Assembly: GCF_017876165.1 (NCBI RefSeq)
Contig: NZ_JAGINQ010000001.1
Location: 124,001-188,000, forward strand
DNA: 64,000 bases
Source of the DNA: Azospirillum soli
GTDB taxonomy: Bacteria > Pseudomonadota > Alphaproteobacteria > Azospirillales > Azospirillaceae
Direction of reading: 5' to 3'
The translations under genes were made by a program, and so were the position numbers. Each line of letters starts with the position of its first letter. Position 1 is the first letter of the stretch. The notes under the pieces were generated by a model that saw only the letters and a program-made list of their open reading frames with translations, ran no database searches and had not been told where the DNA came from. Below are positions 9,749-19,016 of the stretch, piece after piece.

Positions 9749-10570
9749 TCAGTTCCGCGTCGGAATGGTCTGGCTGAGGCGTCCGCCGAGGCGCAACGGC
9801 TCGATGCGGCTGGCAAGCCCCGTGCGGTCGTCCGTCTCAACATAGCAGCCGCAGACCGTCGCCTCGCCCTCGGCGGGGCTCAAACGCTCGGTGGGAAGCT
9901 TGCGGATCAGCTTCGCCATGGCGACTTCCTTCTTCATGCCGATGGCGCTGTCGTAGTCGCCGCACATGCCGGCGTCGGTCAGGTAAGCCGTACCGCCGGT
10001 CAGGATCATGTGGTCGGCCGTCGGCACATGGCTGTGCGTGCCGACCACCAGCGAGGCGCGGCCGTCGCAGAAATGGCCCATGATCATCTTCTCGCTGGTC
10101 GCCTCGCCGTGCACGTCCACCAGGATGGCGTCGGCGCCGTTCGGCCCCAGGCGATGGGCGCGCAGCACCCGATCCACCGCCGCGAAGGGGTCGTCCAGCG
10201 GGTCCATGAACAGGCGCAGCATCACGTTCATGACCAGCACCTTGCGCCCGCCGCGCGCCTGCAACAGCACGGAGCCGCGCCCCGGCGTGCCTTCCGGGTA
10301 GTTCAGCGGGCGGATGATGCGCGGCTGCTGGTCGATGGCGGCGACCAGCTCCTTCTGGTCCCAGGAGTGGTTGCCGAGCGTCACCACGTCGACGCCGGCC
10401 TCGAAGAACTCGGTCGCGATCTTCACGGTGATGCCGAAGCCACCGGCGGCGTTCTCGCCGTTCACCACGGTCAGGTCGGGGTCGAGCCGCTCCTTCAGGG
10501 CCGGCATGTGGGCGATCACCGCGTCACGCCCCGTCCGCCCCACCACATCACCCAGAAACAGAAGCCGCAT
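9749..10570 (-). CDS. YmdB-type metallophosphoesterase (TIGR00282 family)
   Basis: The 273-aa product has metallophosphoesterase motifs: MRLLFLGDVVGRTGRD, NGENAAGGFGI, TLGNHSWDQKE (GNHxxD variant) and GTHSHVPTADH. B. subtilis YmdB hydrolyses cyclic nucleotides such as cAMP and 2',3'-cAMP; the substrate here is unknown. I place the start at the ATG at 10570, 13 bp after the cyclo-ligase gene; a TTG three codons upstream is possible. It lies downstream of the 5-formyl-THF cyclo-ligase gene, same strand. Confidence 0.88.
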   Translation of the reverse strand: MRLLFLGDVVGRTGRDAVIAHMPALKERLDPDLTVVNGENAAGGFGITVKIATEFFEAGVDVVTLGNHSWDQKELVAAIDQQPRIIRPLNYPEGTPGRGSVLLQARGGRKVLVMNVMLRLFMDPLDDPFAAVDRVLRAHRLGPNGADAILVDVHGEATSEKMIMGHFCDGRASLVVGTHSHVPTADHMILTGGTAYLTDAGMCGDYDSAIGMKKEVAMAKLIRKLPTERLSPAEGEATVCGCYVETDDRTGLASRIEPLRLGGRLSQTIPTRN

Positions 10571-10582
10571 CGTTCCCAACCT

Positions 10583-11164
10583 TCACTTCAAGATACAGAG
10601 CGCCTCGCGCTCAGTAATAATCCAGTCCAGCCGCTCGTCGTGGTCGGCGCAGGGCACCGCCTCGACCTCCTGCGCGGCGAAGGCGACGCCGACCGCCAGC
10701 ACCGGGCCGTTCCGGCGCAAAGCGTCCAGCGTGCGGTCGTAGTAACCGGCGCCGTAGCCCAGCCGATGCCCCGTGCGGTCGAAGGCCAGCATCGGCACCA
10801 GCAGGACCGTGGGCGCGACCTCCGGCCGGTCAGCACCCGGTTCCGCTATGCCGTAGCGCCCGGCGGCCAGCGGCTGTGCCGGGTCCCAGTCGCGGAAGGT
10901 CAGCGCCCGCCCGCGCGGCCCCGACAGCGGCAGGGCCACCGTCCGTCCAAGGCTTCTAAGATGGAGGAGCAACGGCCGAACGTCGAGTTCCGAACCGAGC
11001 GGCCAGTAGCCGGCGACCGCGCCGTCCGGCAATTCCACCGATTCCATGACCCGGTCGCGCACCGCCAGCGCGGCGGCTTCGCGCGCACCGTCGTCGCCGA
11101 TGGCATCGCGCACCGCGCGCGCGTTGGCTCGGGCGGCGTCCTTGGCCAAGCGCGGGTCGGTCAT
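10583..11164 (-). CDS. 5-formyltetrahydrofolate cyclo-ligase
   Basis: Converts 5-formyl-THF to 5,10-methenyl-THF with ATP. The 193-aa product carries the family signature LGYGAGYYDRTLDALRR near residue 140 and PLGSELDVRPLL. Position after zapA and the 6S RNA matches the conserved zapA-ssrS-ygfA (fau) order of proteobacteria. Length is normal. Confidence 0.93.
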   Translation of the reverse strand: MTDPRLAKDAARANARAVRDAIGDDGAREAAALAVRDRVMESVELPDGAVAGYWPLGSELDVRPLLLHLRSLGRTVALPLSGPRGRALTFRDWDPAQPLAAGRYGIAEPGADRPEVAPTVLLVPMLAFDRTGHRLGYGAGYYDRTLDALRRNGPVLAVGVAFAAQEVEAVPCADHDERLDWIITEREALCILK

Positions 11165-11194
11165 CGTCGTGTCGGGAAATTCGATAAGGGAAAG

Positions 11195-11363
11195 GTGGAA
11201 GGTGCCGCCTCGGCCGTTGGCATGTGCCTATCCTCCATGACCTGCAAGAGCAGGTGGGCGCCGTGTACCCGGACCACGGTCCGGACAGGGACAGCTCCCG
11301 AGAGTCTAGATTATCGGCCCTGGGGATTATTGCGACCTGACGAACCAGGCAGCGACCTTCCGT
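11195..11363 (-). ncRNA. ssrS: 6S RNA
   Basis: Between zapA and the cyclo-ligase gene, where E. coli has ssrS, is a 170-nt non-coding stretch. On the minus strand its ends pair: GGAAGGT(C)GCTGCC at the 5' side (about 11348-11361) with GGCGGCACCTTCC at the 3' side (11197-11209). Just inside the 5' stem is CCCCAGGGCCGATAATC, close to the CCCCTGAGCCGATAT block of E. coli 6S RNA. Further internal hairpins (CCGGACCGTGGTCCGG and CACCTGC-GCAGGT) follow. Exact ends are estimated from the closing stem. Confidence 0.83.
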
Positions 11364-11371
11364 GCACTAAC

Positions 11372-11686
11372 TTAGGCGCGCTCGAGCCGCGCGGCAACCT
11401 CTTCGATGCGCTGGGCGACCAGATCCACCGTGGCCGCCGCTTCGGCCTCGTTCACCGTGGACAGCGACGCGATGCCGCGCCCCGCCATGACCTCCTGAAG
11501 CTCGTCGGCCAGCACGAGGCAGGTCATCAGCATCATGTGAACGTCGGAACCGGACTTGCCGCCGCCGGTCACCTGCTTCAGCCGCGTGTCCACGAAGGCG
11601 GCCAATTCATGCAGCCGCCCCTCCTGCCCGTCCTCGCACAGCAGGCGGTAGGCGCGCCCATTCACCTCGATATCGACCTGCGGCAT
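11372..11686 (-). CDS. zapA: Cell division protein ZapA
   Basis: FtsZ-ring stabilising protein. The 104-aa product has an N-terminal beta region (MPQVDIEVNGRAYRLLCEDG), a helix (about 24-80) and a C-terminal coiled-coil helix. Its start is two bases after the stop of the DUF4164 gene, so the two are probably cotranslated. 6S RNA follows downstream on the same strand. Confidence 0.92.
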   Translation of the reverse strand: MPQVDIEVNGRAYRLLCEDGQEGRLHELAAFVDTRLKQVTGGGKSGSDVHMMLMTCLVLADELQEVMAGRGIASLSTVNEAEAAATVDLVAQRIEEVAARLERA

Positions 11687-11690
11687 GGGG

Positions 11691-11915
11691 TCAGTTCTCC
11701 AGCACGGCTTCGAGACGGCCGATGGCCAGCTCCAGGCGCTTCGACACGGTCTCGGCGGTCTCCTGGGCGCGGGCCTGCTCGACGCGCGCTTCGCGCAGGG
11801 ACTCGGTCAACTCCTGCTCGCGCTTGACGACCCGCTCCTCGCGGGCCGCTGCGGCGTGTTCCAGGCGGTCAACGGCCCTGGTCAGGCGGTCGAGCGCGGC
11901 TTTCAGGGAATCCAT
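11691..11915 (-). CDS. DUF4164-type coiled-coil protein
   Basis: A 74-aa, almost entirely helical and charged product (MDSLKAALDRLTRAVDRLE ... LAIGRLEAVLEN) with heptad spacing throughout. Short proteins of this kind directly before zapA are common in alphaproteobacteria (DUF4164). The ATG at 11915 is used; the longer frame upstream is not protein-like. A role with ZapA in division is suggested only by position. Confidence 0.8.
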   Translation of the reverse strand: MDSLKAALDRLTRAVDRLEHAAAAREERVVKREQELTESLREARVEQARAQETAETVSKRLELAIGRLEAVLEN

Positions 11916-12372
11916 GGCGGGAACCTTGGCAGAAGGAGGTGCGAAGGACGGCGTTTCGCGCCTGCACAAAACCAGAGCACTACAGTTGGGTTGCTTCCTT
12001 TGCCCCGTCAACCGGAAAACCGTCGCAGGTCCCGGCGCCCCGCAACGGTCACCGGATCGACTGCTGGGCGGGCGACTCCGGCGCGGCGATCCGGCGGATC
12101 TCGAAGGCGATTTCCCACCCCGGTATGTTTGCGCTTGACATAATCGCAAAGCCGCGGCGGCCCGGCGCGAACGCCCGCCTGCCATTCCCCTTTTGCCCCC
12201 ATTCCCATGTTGACCTCGGCACACGGGTTCTGCATGGTGCGCGCGAATTGCGGGGCCTTTGGCTTCCCGCACGACCGGTGTTGTCTCCGCATCGCCGTCT
12301 CCATATCGCCGTTACCGCATCGCCGTCTCCACGCCGCTGCCTCGCGCGCTTCGACTTCAGGAACCCTGCCCG
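11916..12372. other. Divergent intergenic region between DUF4164-zapA and tkt
   Basis: This 457-bp region has no convincing gene and must hold promoters for both directions. On the minus strand a weak TTGACG (12006-12011) lies upstream of the DUF4164 gene without a good -10. Near tkt there is a 17-bp direct repeat, listed separately. I see no tRNA or terminator. Confidence 0.5.
12287..12331 (+). repeat. 17-bp direct repeat upstream of tkt
   Basis: CCGCATCGCCGTCTCCA occurs at 12287-12303 and again at 12315-12331, 28 bp apart, with a partial third copy (ATATCGCCG) between. The repeats end about 40 bp before the tkt start and could be a regulator site or replication slippage. Confidence 0.7.
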
Positions 12373-14376
12373 ATGTCCGCTGCCTCCGCCGCCAACCCGC
12401 CCGCCCCCATCCAGACCATGGCCAACGCCATCCGCGCGCTTTCCATGGACGCGGTCGAGGCCGCGAAGTCCGGCCACCCCGGCATGCCGATGGGCATGGC
12501 CGACGTCGCCACGGTGCTGTTCACCCGCTTCCTGAAGTTCAACCCGAAGCACCCGACCTGGGCCGACCGCGACCGTTTCGTCCTGTCGGCGGGCCACGGC
12601 TCGATGCTCATCTACTCGCTGGGCTACCTGACCGGCTATGAGAAGATGACCATCGACCAGCTGAAGCGCTTCCGCCAGCTGGGCAGCCTGACGCCGGGCC
12701 ATCCGGAGGTCGATCCGGAGCTGGGCATCGAGATGACCACCGGCCCGCTGGGCCAGGGCGTCTCCACCGCCGTCGGCATGGCGCTGGCCGAGCGGATCAC
12801 CAACGCCCGCTTCGGCGACGATCTGGTCAACCACTACACCTACGTCATCGCCTCGGACGGCGACCTGATGGAGGGCGTCAGCCACGAGGCCTGCTCGCTG
12901 GCCGGCCACCTGGGCCTGAACAAGCTGATCGTGATGTGGGACGACAACCACATCTCCATCGACGGCTCGACCGACCTCAGCTTCACCGACGACACGCCGG
13001 CCCGCTTCCGCTCCTACGGCTGGAACACGATCTCCGTGGACGGCCATGATCCGGAGGCCGTAGCCAAGGCCATCGAGGCCGCGCAGAACAGCACCGACAA
13101 GCCGACGCTGATCGCCTGCCGCACCATCATCGGCAAGGGCGCCCCGAACAAGGCCAACACCCACGGCTGCCACGGCTCGCCGCTGGGCGCCGACGAGGTG
13201 GCCGCCACCCGCGAGGCCATCGGCTGGCCGCACGAGCCGTTCGTCGTCCCGCAGGACGTTCTGAACGCCTGGCGCGCCGCCGGCACGCGCAGCGACGCCG
13301 AGTTCGCCGCCTGGGAAAAGCGCCTCGGCGCGCTCGACGACTCCGCCCGCAAGTCCTTCGAGGCCGCCTTCGGCCGTGGCGTCCCGGCCGGCCTGGGTGA
13401 GCTGATCGGCGCCTTCAAGAAGAAGGTGTCCGAGGAGAAGCCGAGCTGGGCGACCCGCGTCGCGTCGGGCAACACGCTCGACATCCTGGTCCCGGCGGTG
13501 CCGGAGATGATCGGCGGCTCCGCCGACCTGACCCCGTCGAACAACACCAAGGCGAAGAACACCGCCGACGTGAAGGGCCGGGGTGAGTTCAACGGCCGCT
13601 ACGTCCGCTACGGCGTGCGCGAGCACGGCATGGCCACGCTGATGAACGGCATGGCGCTGCACGGCGGCGTGATCCCCTACGGCGGCACCTTCATGCAGTT
13701 CGCCGACTACTGCCGTCCGTCGATCCGTCTGGCCGCGCTGATGAAGCAGCGCTCCATCTTCGTGATGACGCACGACTCGATCGGCCTCGGCGAGGACGGC
13801 CCGACCCACCAGCCGGTGGAGCATCTGGCGGCGCTGCGCGCCATCCCGAACCTGCTGACCCTGCGCCCGGCCGACGCCGTGGAGACCGCCGAGTGCTGGC
13901 AGATCGCACTGGAGCGCGTGAACGGCCCGTCCGTCCTGGCGCTGACCCGCCAGAACGTGCCGACGCTGCGCACCGAGCACACCGACGAGAACCGCTCCGC
14001 CCGTGGCGCCTACGTCCTGGCCGAGGCCGAGGGCGAGCGCCGCGTGACGCTGCTCGCCACCGGTTCGGAAGTCTCCCTCGCCATGGAGGCCCGCAAGGCG
14101 CTTCAGGCTGAAGGCGTAGGCACGGCCGTCGTGTCTATGCCGAGTTGGGAACTGTTCGAGGCACAGGACGACGGCTACAAGGCCTCCGTCCTGGGCACCG
14201 GCGTCCGCGTCGCCGTCGAGGCCGCGATCCGGCAGGGCTGGGACCGCTGGCTGGGTTCCAACGGCGGTTTCGTCGGCATGACCGGCTTCGGCGAGTCCGC
14301 GCCCTATCAGGAACTTTACAAGCACTTCGGCATCACCGCCGAGGCTGTTGTCGCCGCCGCCAAGGCGCGTCTGTAA
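12373..14376 (+). CDS. tkt: Transketolase
   Basis: Thiamine-diphosphate enzyme of the pentose phosphate pathway (and of the Calvin cycle where present). The 667-aa product has [17 protein letters not shown] near the N-terminus, the ThDP motif [27 protein letters not shown], and the pyrimidine-domain block [17 protein letters not shown] with [18 protein letters not shown]. The start at 12373 gives a normal N-terminus; 38 in-frame residues upstream do not resemble the family. gap follows 64 bp downstream on the same strand. Confidence 0.96.
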   Translation: MSAASAANPPAPIQTMANAIRALSMDAVEAAKSGHPGMPMGMADVATVLFTRFLKFNPKHPTWADRDRFVLSAGHGSMLIYSLGYLTGYEKMTIDQLKRFRQLGSLTPGHPEVDPELGIEMTTGPLGQGVSTAVGMALAERITNARFGDDLVNHYTYVIASDGDLMEGVSHEACSLAGHLGLNKLIVMWDDNHISIDGSTDLSFTDDTPARFRSYGWNTISVDGHDPEAVAKAIEAAQNSTDKPTLIACRTIIGKGAPNKANTHGCHGSPLGADEVAATREAIGWPHEPFVVPQDVLNAWRAAGTRSDAEFAAWEKRLGALDDSARKSFEAAFGRGVPAGLGELIGAFKKKVSEEKPSWATRVASGNTLDILVPAVPEMIGGSADLTPSNNTKAKNTADVKGRGEFNGRYVRYGVREHGMATLMNGMALHGGVIPYGGTFMQFADYCRPSIRLAALMKQRSIFVMTHDSIGLGEDGPTHQPVEHLAALRAIPNLLTLRPADAVETAECWQIALERVNGPSVLALTRQNVPTLRTEHTDENRSARGAYVLAEAEGERRVTLLATGSEVSLAMEARKALQAEGVGTAVVSMPSWELFEAQDDGYKASVLGTGVRVAVEAAIRQGWDRWLGSNGGFVGMTGFGESAPYQELYKHFGITAEAVVAAAKARL

Positions 14377-14440
14377 GTGATGTTTCGCGGCCCGGCCTTC
14401 GGCGGCCGGGCCGTGGGAAATGCCAGACTGGAGGAAAACA

Positions 14441-15448
14441 ATGGCTGTTCGGGTTGCGATCAACGGGTTTGGCCGTATCGGCCGTCTGGTCCTGCGGGCC
14501 ATTTACGAGAGCGGTCGCAAGGACGTCGAGGTGGTGGCGATCAACGACCTCGCCGACCTCAAGGCCAACGCCCACCTGCTGAAGTACGACAGCGTGCACG
14601 GCCGCTTCCCCGGCACGATCGAGACCCGCGAGGGCGAGCTGATCGTCAACGGCCACTCCATCAAGGTCGTGCAGGAGCGTGACCCGGCCAAGCTGCCGTG
14701 GAAGGATCTGGGCGTCCAGATCGCCATGGAGTGCTCGGGCATCTTCACCAAGCGCGCCGACGCCGCCAAGCATCTGGAAGCCGGCGCCGAGAAGGTGCTG
14801 ATCTCCGCCCCGGCGACGGACGAGGACATCACCGTCGTCTACGGCGTGAACCACGACCAGCTGAAGGCCGAGCACCGCATCGTGTCGAACGCGTCGTGCA
14901 CCACGAACTGCCTGGCCCCGGTGGCCTTCGTGCTGCACAACCTGATCGGCATCGAGAAGGGCTTCATGACCACGATCCACTCCTACACGGGTGACCAGCG
15001 GATCGTGGACACCAACCACAAGGACCTGCACCGCGCCCGCGCCGCGGCGCTGAACATGATCCCGACCTCCACGGGTGCGGCCAAGGCGGTCGGCAAGGTT
15101 CTGCCGGAGCTGAAGGGCAAGCTGGACGGCACGGCCATGCGCGTCCCGACCCCGAACGTCTCGGTCGTGGACTTCAAGTTCACCGCCAAGCGCGCCACCT
15201 CGGTCGAGGAAATCACCAAGGCGATCTCCGACGCGGCCAACGGCCCGCTGAAGGGCATCCTCGGCGCCTACACCGAGGAGCTGGTCTCCACCGACTTCAA
15301 CCACGACCCGCACAGCTCGATCTTCGCGCTGAACGAGACCAAGGTCATCGACGGCAACTTCGTCCGCATCATGACCTGGTACGACAACGAGTGGGGCTTC
15401 TCCAACCGCATGAGCGACACCGCCGTCGCCATGGCCAACGCGAAGTAA
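14441..15448 (+). CDS. gap: Type I glyceraldehyde-3-phosphate dehydrogenase
   Basis: Glycolytic and gluconeogenic dehydrogenase. The 335-aa product starts MAVRVAINGFGRIGRLVLRA, has the catalytic Cys153 in SNASCTTNCLAP and the C-terminal WYDNEWGFSNRM. Asp36 after the second beta strand suggests NAD preference. The start at 14441 follows GGAGG with normal spacing. A hairpin terminator follows. No pgk is found next to it, although gap-pgk is a common arrangement. Confidence 0.97.
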   Translation: MAVRVAINGFGRIGRLVLRAIYESGRKDVEVVAINDLADLKANAHLLKYDSVHGRFPGTIETREGELIVNGHSIKVVQERDPAKLPWKDLGVQIAMECSGIFTKRADAAKHLEAGAEKVLISAPATDEDITVVYGVNHDQLKAEHRIVSNASCTTNCLAPVAFVLHNLIGIEKGFMTTIHSYTGDQRIVDTNHKDLHRARAAALNMIPTSTGAAKAVGKVLPELKGKLDGTAMRVPTPNVSVVDFKFTAKRATSVEEITKAISDAANGPLKGILGAYTEELVSTDFNHDPHSSIFALNETKVIDGNFVRIMTWYDNEWGFSNRMSDTAVAMANAK

Positions 15449-15474
15449 CATTCGCCGGTTTGGTGGTAATCGCG

Positions 15475-15506
15475 AAGGGCGTCCTGTCCAACAGGGCGCC
15501 CTTTTC
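15475..15506 (+). terminator. Rho-independent terminator after gap
   Basis: GAAGGGCG-CCTGT and ACAGG-CGCCCTT pair around a short loop and run into TTTTCGTTTT. It lies 27 bp after the gap stop. Confidence 0.8.
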
Positions 15507-15569
15507 GTTTTCTCTTAACCGTGACCGGCTAAAACTGGATTACGGCCACGCAGAAGCCACCGGAGCGGC

Positions 15570-16580
15570 ATGAAGATCCTGCAAACCATCCTGTCGAAGG
15601 GCTTTCGCGGCGCCGAGCGCCATGTGGCGGAACTGGTCAACGCGCAGTCCCGGCGGCACGAGGTGCTGCTTCTGCTTCGCGATGATTGCGTGGACGGCAA
15701 GGGCGTGTCGATCCGCGACTGGCTCGACCCGGCGGTCCGGGTGGAGACGCTGCGGCGGCCCTTCTGGACGTGGCAGGCCTGGCGCGCGGTCCGCCGCTTC
15801 CGGCCGGACATCGTCCACACCCACGGCGGGCGCGCCAGCCGCCTGATGCCCCGCGTCGTCGGCGGCGCGCCGGTGGTCGCGACGATCCACCTCGACTACC
15901 GCCACAGTTCCTACCGGCGCGTGGACGGGCTGATCTGCACGACCGACTGGCAGCGGTCGGGCGTCTCGGCGGACTACAAGGGCCGTACCGCGCGCATCGA
16001 CCTGTGGTACACGCCGCACCCCAAGCTGGACCTGACCGACATCGACCGGGAACGCCGGGCGCTGGTCGGCGACGAAGAGGCTTATCTGATCGGCTTCGTC
16101 GGCCACCTGATCCGGGCCAAGGGCTGCGACCTGCTGATCGAGGCCTTCCGGCGCGCGAACCTGCCCGACGCGCGCCTCGTCATCATCGGGGATGGGCCGG
16201 AGCGGGATGCACTGGAGCGGTCCGCCCCGCTGAACGTGGTCTTCACCGGCTTCCGCGCCGACGCGCGCACCCTGTTCCAGGTGTTCGACCTGTTCGTGTC
16301 GCCGTCGCGCGACGAGCCGTTCGGGCTGGTGTTCCTGGAAGCGCTGGATGCCGGGGCGCCCATCGTCGCGACGCGCTCGCAGGGGGCGCTGGCGCTGCTG
16401 CCCGGCTATCCGGCGGAACTGGTGGACATCGACGATGCCGACGCGCTGGCCGAAGCTTTGCGGCGGGCGCACGCGCAACGCCGGCCGCGCTACGACGCCG
16501 ACCTCAGCCGCTTCGACCGGGACGGCCGGCTGGCCGAGATCGAAGCGTTCTATGAGGCGGTGAAGGCGGGGACGCGGTGA
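15570..16580 (+). CDS. Glycosyltransferase family 4
   Basis: GT-B fold sugar transferase. The 336-aa product has an N-terminal acceptor domain beginning MKILQTILSKGFRGAERHV, a central IGFVGHLIRAKGCDLLIEAF and the donor-site block SPSRDEPFGLVFLEALDAGAPIVATRSQG with the E-x7-E pattern of GT4. The likely product is a lipopolysaccharide or other surface glycan; the sugar cannot be predicted. It stands alone between gap and a convergent HicB-like gene. Confidence 0.87.
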   Translation: MKILQTILSKGFRGAERHVAELVNAQSRRHEVLLLLRDDCVDGKGVSIRDWLDPAVRVETLRRPFWTWQAWRAVRRFRPDIVHTHGGRASRLMPRVVGGAPVVATIHLDYRHSSYRRVDGLICTTDWQRSGVSADYKGRTARIDLWYTPHPKLDLTDIDRERRALVGDEEAYLIGFVGHLIRAKGCDLLIEAFRRANLPDARLVIIGDGPERDALERSAPLNVVFTGFRADARTLFQVFDLFVSPSRDEPFGLVFLEALDAGAPIVATRSQGALALLPGYPAELVDIDDADALAEALRRAHAQRRPRYDADLSRFDRDGRLAEIEAFYEAVKAGTR

Positions 16581-16589
16581 AGGCGGGAC

Positions 16590-16934
16590 CTAGCCGGCCT
16601 TGACCGCGTTGACGCCCGTCGCCTCGCTCAGGCGGTCGGCGACCCAGGCGGCGACGCTCTTGCCCTCGCGCCGGGCGCAGGCGGCGATGGCGCGGTGAAG
16701 CGTCGGATTGACGCGGATGGCGATCTTGCCGGAAAAGGGGTGGGCGGTGTTGGCGGCCATGTCGCTGGACAGTTCCAGATAGTCGTCGACGGCCTTCCGG
16801 AATGCGGTGCGCAACTCCTCGACCGAGCGGCCGGTGAAGGTGATGCCGTCGCGCGTGTTGATGACTTCGCCGACAAAAATGCCGGCGTCGTTGTCAAAGT
16901 CGATCTGGGCCTTATAGCCCTTATAGTCCATCAT
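16590..16934 (-). CDS. Orphan HicB-family antitoxin-like protein
   Basis: The 114-aa product has an N-terminal HicB-like alpha/beta domain ([40 protein letters not shown]) and a C-terminal ribbon-helix-helix (GKIAIRVNPTLHRAIAACAR). This matches HicB antitoxins with a DNA-binding tail. No HicA toxin gene is visible on either side: the 5' side is a 150-bp intergenic region and the 3' side is the convergent glycosyltransferase. Start may be 16934 or the next ATG, 16931. It could be a solitary regulator or a relic. Confidence 0.8.
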   Translation of the reverse strand: MMDYKGYKAQIDFDNDAGIFVGEVINTRDGITFTGRSVEELRTAFRKAVDDYLELSSDMAANTAHPFSGKIAIRVNPTLHRAIAACARREGKSVAAWVADRLSEATGVNAVKAG

Positions 16935-17084
16935 CGGCGGCGACCCCAGGGGATGCGTTCGACCGCGAAGATAGCGCCGCCGGGGGTGCGACGGTTTGAC
17001 CTGCCTCAATTCTCATCATCGCCGTATGGATTTGCGGCATAGTCCCCGGTCCGCCGCGACCTTCAGCCGCGCGAGACGCCCGAC

Positions 17085-17504
17085 ATGAGCCCCCGCCCCA
17101 TCCGCATCCACGGTCTGACCGAAGCTCGCGCCGCCTGCGCGGCGGCCGCCGAACTGGGCGTGCCCGTCCTGCTTGTGAGCGCCCCGGCCGCGTCAGCGCA
17201 CGCGGGCGCGCTGTGGTTCCGCGACGTGGTGGCGCGCGCGGCGGCGGGGTTCCCGAACGTCGCGGTGACCGCCGTGCTCGACTGCGCCGACCGGGCCGGG
17301 GACGCCCAAGGCGCCCTGTCCGCCGGAGTGACGACCGTTCTGTTCACCGGCCGGGCGGAGGTGGCGGAACGGCTGGCCGACATTGCCCGCGCGCGTGGCG
17401 CCACACTGCTGACGGGCTTAGCCCCCGCGCTCGAACTTCGCGGCGCGCGCGATCCCGACGTGGTGTGCCGGGAATGGCTGAGCGGCGGGCACCTCCCCGA
17501 TTGA
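17085..17504 (+). CDS. Conserved-looking protein of unknown function
   Basis: The 139-aa product has alternating hydrophobic strands and helices, such as LGVPVLLVSAPAA, VAVTAVLDCADRAGDA and VTTVLFTGRAEVAERLADIA, suggesting a Rossmann-like or partial TIM-barrel fold. I do not recognise the family. Codon use is typical of the window, supporting a real gene. It lies upstream of another small gene and fba on the same strand, which hints at a link to central carbon metabolism without showing it. Confidence 0.65.
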   Translation: MSPRPIRIHGLTEARAACAAAAELGVPVLLVSAPAASAHAGALWFRDVVARAAAGFPNVAVTAVLDCADRAGDAQGALSAGVTTVLFTGRAEVAERLADIARARGATLLTGLAPALELRGARDPDVVCREWLSGGHLPD

Positions 17505-17594
17505 TCACAGGCCATTACCGCTTTTTCGACGGAATTCGCCGCGCGAAGGTGGTGTAGACTGCCTTTCAGCTCCAGCAAGCGGTAACCACCTCCG

Positions 17595-17825
17595 ATGCGC
17601 ACGACCACGACCCTGCCGCACGACCCCGCCACCGATGCGCATGCCTCCGTTCTGGAGCGGCCCGACGGCCTCGAACGCGGCGTGAAGTTTCCGGAGCCCG
17701 TCGTGGAAAAGATGCGCGGGCCGAAGCTGATCGCCTTGTGGGTCGGCCTCGCCGCCGGAGCCTGGGGCATCACCGCCGGAGTCGGCTACGGATTCTACGT
17801 CGTGGTGCAGTCCGTTCTTCCCTGA
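17595..17825 (+). CDS. Small single-span membrane protein
   Basis: The 76-aa product has a polar N-terminal half and one C-terminal membrane helix (about residues 45-72, LIALWVGLAAGAWGITAGVG ...). No signal peptide. Family unknown. It sits between the 139-aa unknown gene and fba, same strand. Confidence 0.6.
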   Translation: MRTTTTLPHDPATDAHASVLERPDGLERGVKFPEPVVEKMRGPKLIALWVGLAAGAWGITAGVGYGFYVVVQSVLP

Positions 17826-18015
17826 GCGCCATCCTCTCTTGGACGACGGCGCGAAGCCGGAAAAGATCACAGAGCGGAGTCCGCTCCTTTCGCCTGCCCC
17901 CGTTAATCTTTGCCGGCTCGCGATTCATGAAATCGCCGGCTGTCGCCGAAACGGCTAACCACCACGCCTAAGCCGTTTTGGCGCAGCAAAACGCCGCATT
18001 ACGCCCGTCCCGGCG

Positions 18016-18044
18016 TTGCATTGGGGGCCGCGCTGGGCTATGAG
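18016..18044 (+). promoter_or_regulatory. Candidate sigma-70-type promoter for fba
   Basis: TTGCAT (18016-18021), a 17-bp spacer, and TATGAG (18039-18044) lie 39 bp before the fba start. Hexamers match the housekeeping consensus at 4 of 6 and 4 of 6 positions; the call is by inspection only. Confidence 0.45.
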
Positions 18045-18082
18045 GGCGCGATTTCCAAAAAAGCCCCAAGGGGAAGAGCCAC

Positions 18083-19012
18083 ATGAAGCTCACTCGTCGC
18101 GTTAAAGAAATTCTTGCGAACTACGAGAGCGACAATCCGGGCGTTAAGGCGAACCTCGCCCGCATTCTCATGGAAGGCAAGCTGGGCGGCACCGGCAAGC
18201 TGGTGATCCTGCCGGTGGACCAGGGCTTCGAGCACGGCCCGGCGCGCAGCTTTGCGCCGAACGAGCCGGGCTATGACCCGCACTACCACTACCAGCTGGC
18301 CATCGACGCGGGCTGCAACGCCTACGCCGCTCCGCTGGGTTCGCTGGAAGCCGGCGCTTCGACCTTCGCCGGCTCGATCCCGCTGATCCTGAAGATGAAC
18401 AGCGCCAACAGCCTGTCCACGCAGAAGGAAGCCGCCGACCAGGCCGTGACCGCCTCGATCGACGACGCGCTGCGCATCGGCGCTTCGGCCATCGGCTTCA
18501 CGATCTACCCCGGCTCGGACGCCATGTACGACCAGTACGAGGAGTTCCGTGAGCTGGCGGCGGAAGCCAAGGCCGTCGGCCTCGCCACCGTGCTGTGGTC
18601 CTACCCGCGCGGCGGCGCCATCTCCAAGGACGGCGAGCTGGCGGTGGACGTGATCGCCTACGCCGCCCACATGGCGGCCCTGCTCGGCGCCCACATCATC
18701 AAGGTGAAGCTGCCGAGCGCCCACCTGGAGAACGCCGAGGCCAAGAAGGTCTACCAGGCCAAGGAAATCCCGATCGCCACCCAGGCCGAGCGCGTGAAGC
18801 ACATCATGCAGAGCGCCTTCAACGGCCGCCGCCTCGTGGTCTTCTCGGGCGGCGCCACCAAGGGTGAGGATGCGGTGTTCGAGGACGCCCGCGCCATCCG
18901 CGACGGCGGTGGCAACGGTTCGATCATCGGCCGCAACGCCTTCCAGCGTCCGCGCGACGAGGCTCTGAAGCTCCTCGACCGGATCATGAAGATCTACCAG
19001 GGCAAGGAGTAA
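18083..19012 (+). CDS. Class I fructose-bisphosphate aldolase (DhnA/FbaB type)
   Basis: Schiff-base aldolase interconverting fructose 1,6-bisphosphate with DHAP and GAP. The 309-aa product has the FbaB-type motif [28 protein letters not shown] with the candidate Schiff-base Lys, and the phosphate-site block [12 protein letters not shown]. The class differs from the metal-dependent class II enzyme common in proteobacteria. thiE follows four bases after the stop, so the two are probably cotranscribed. Confidence 0.92.
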   Translation: MKLTRRVKEILANYESDNPGVKANLARILMEGKLGGTGKLVILPVDQGFEHGPARSFAPNEPGYDPHYHYQLAIDAGCNAYAAPLGSLEAGASTFAGSIPLILKMNSANSLSTQKEAADQAVTASIDDALRIGASAIGFTIYPGSDAMYDQYEEFRELAAEAKAVGLATVLWSYPRGGAISKDGELAVDVIAYAAHMAALLGAHIIKVKLPSAHLENAEAKKVYQAKEIPIATQAERVKHIMQSAFNGRRLVVFSGGATKGEDAVFEDARAIRDGGGNGSIIGRNAFQRPRDEALKLLDRIMKIYQGKE

Positions 19013-19016
19013 GGGT

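Noticed and set aside
12049..14502. An 817-codon frame on the minus strand across tkt
   Set aside because: Antisense shadow of transketolase with no recognisable domain.
17085..17504. Annotating the 139-aa gene as an aldolase because it lies near fba
   Set aside because: It lacks the aldolase lysine region and is far too short; position alone is not evidence.
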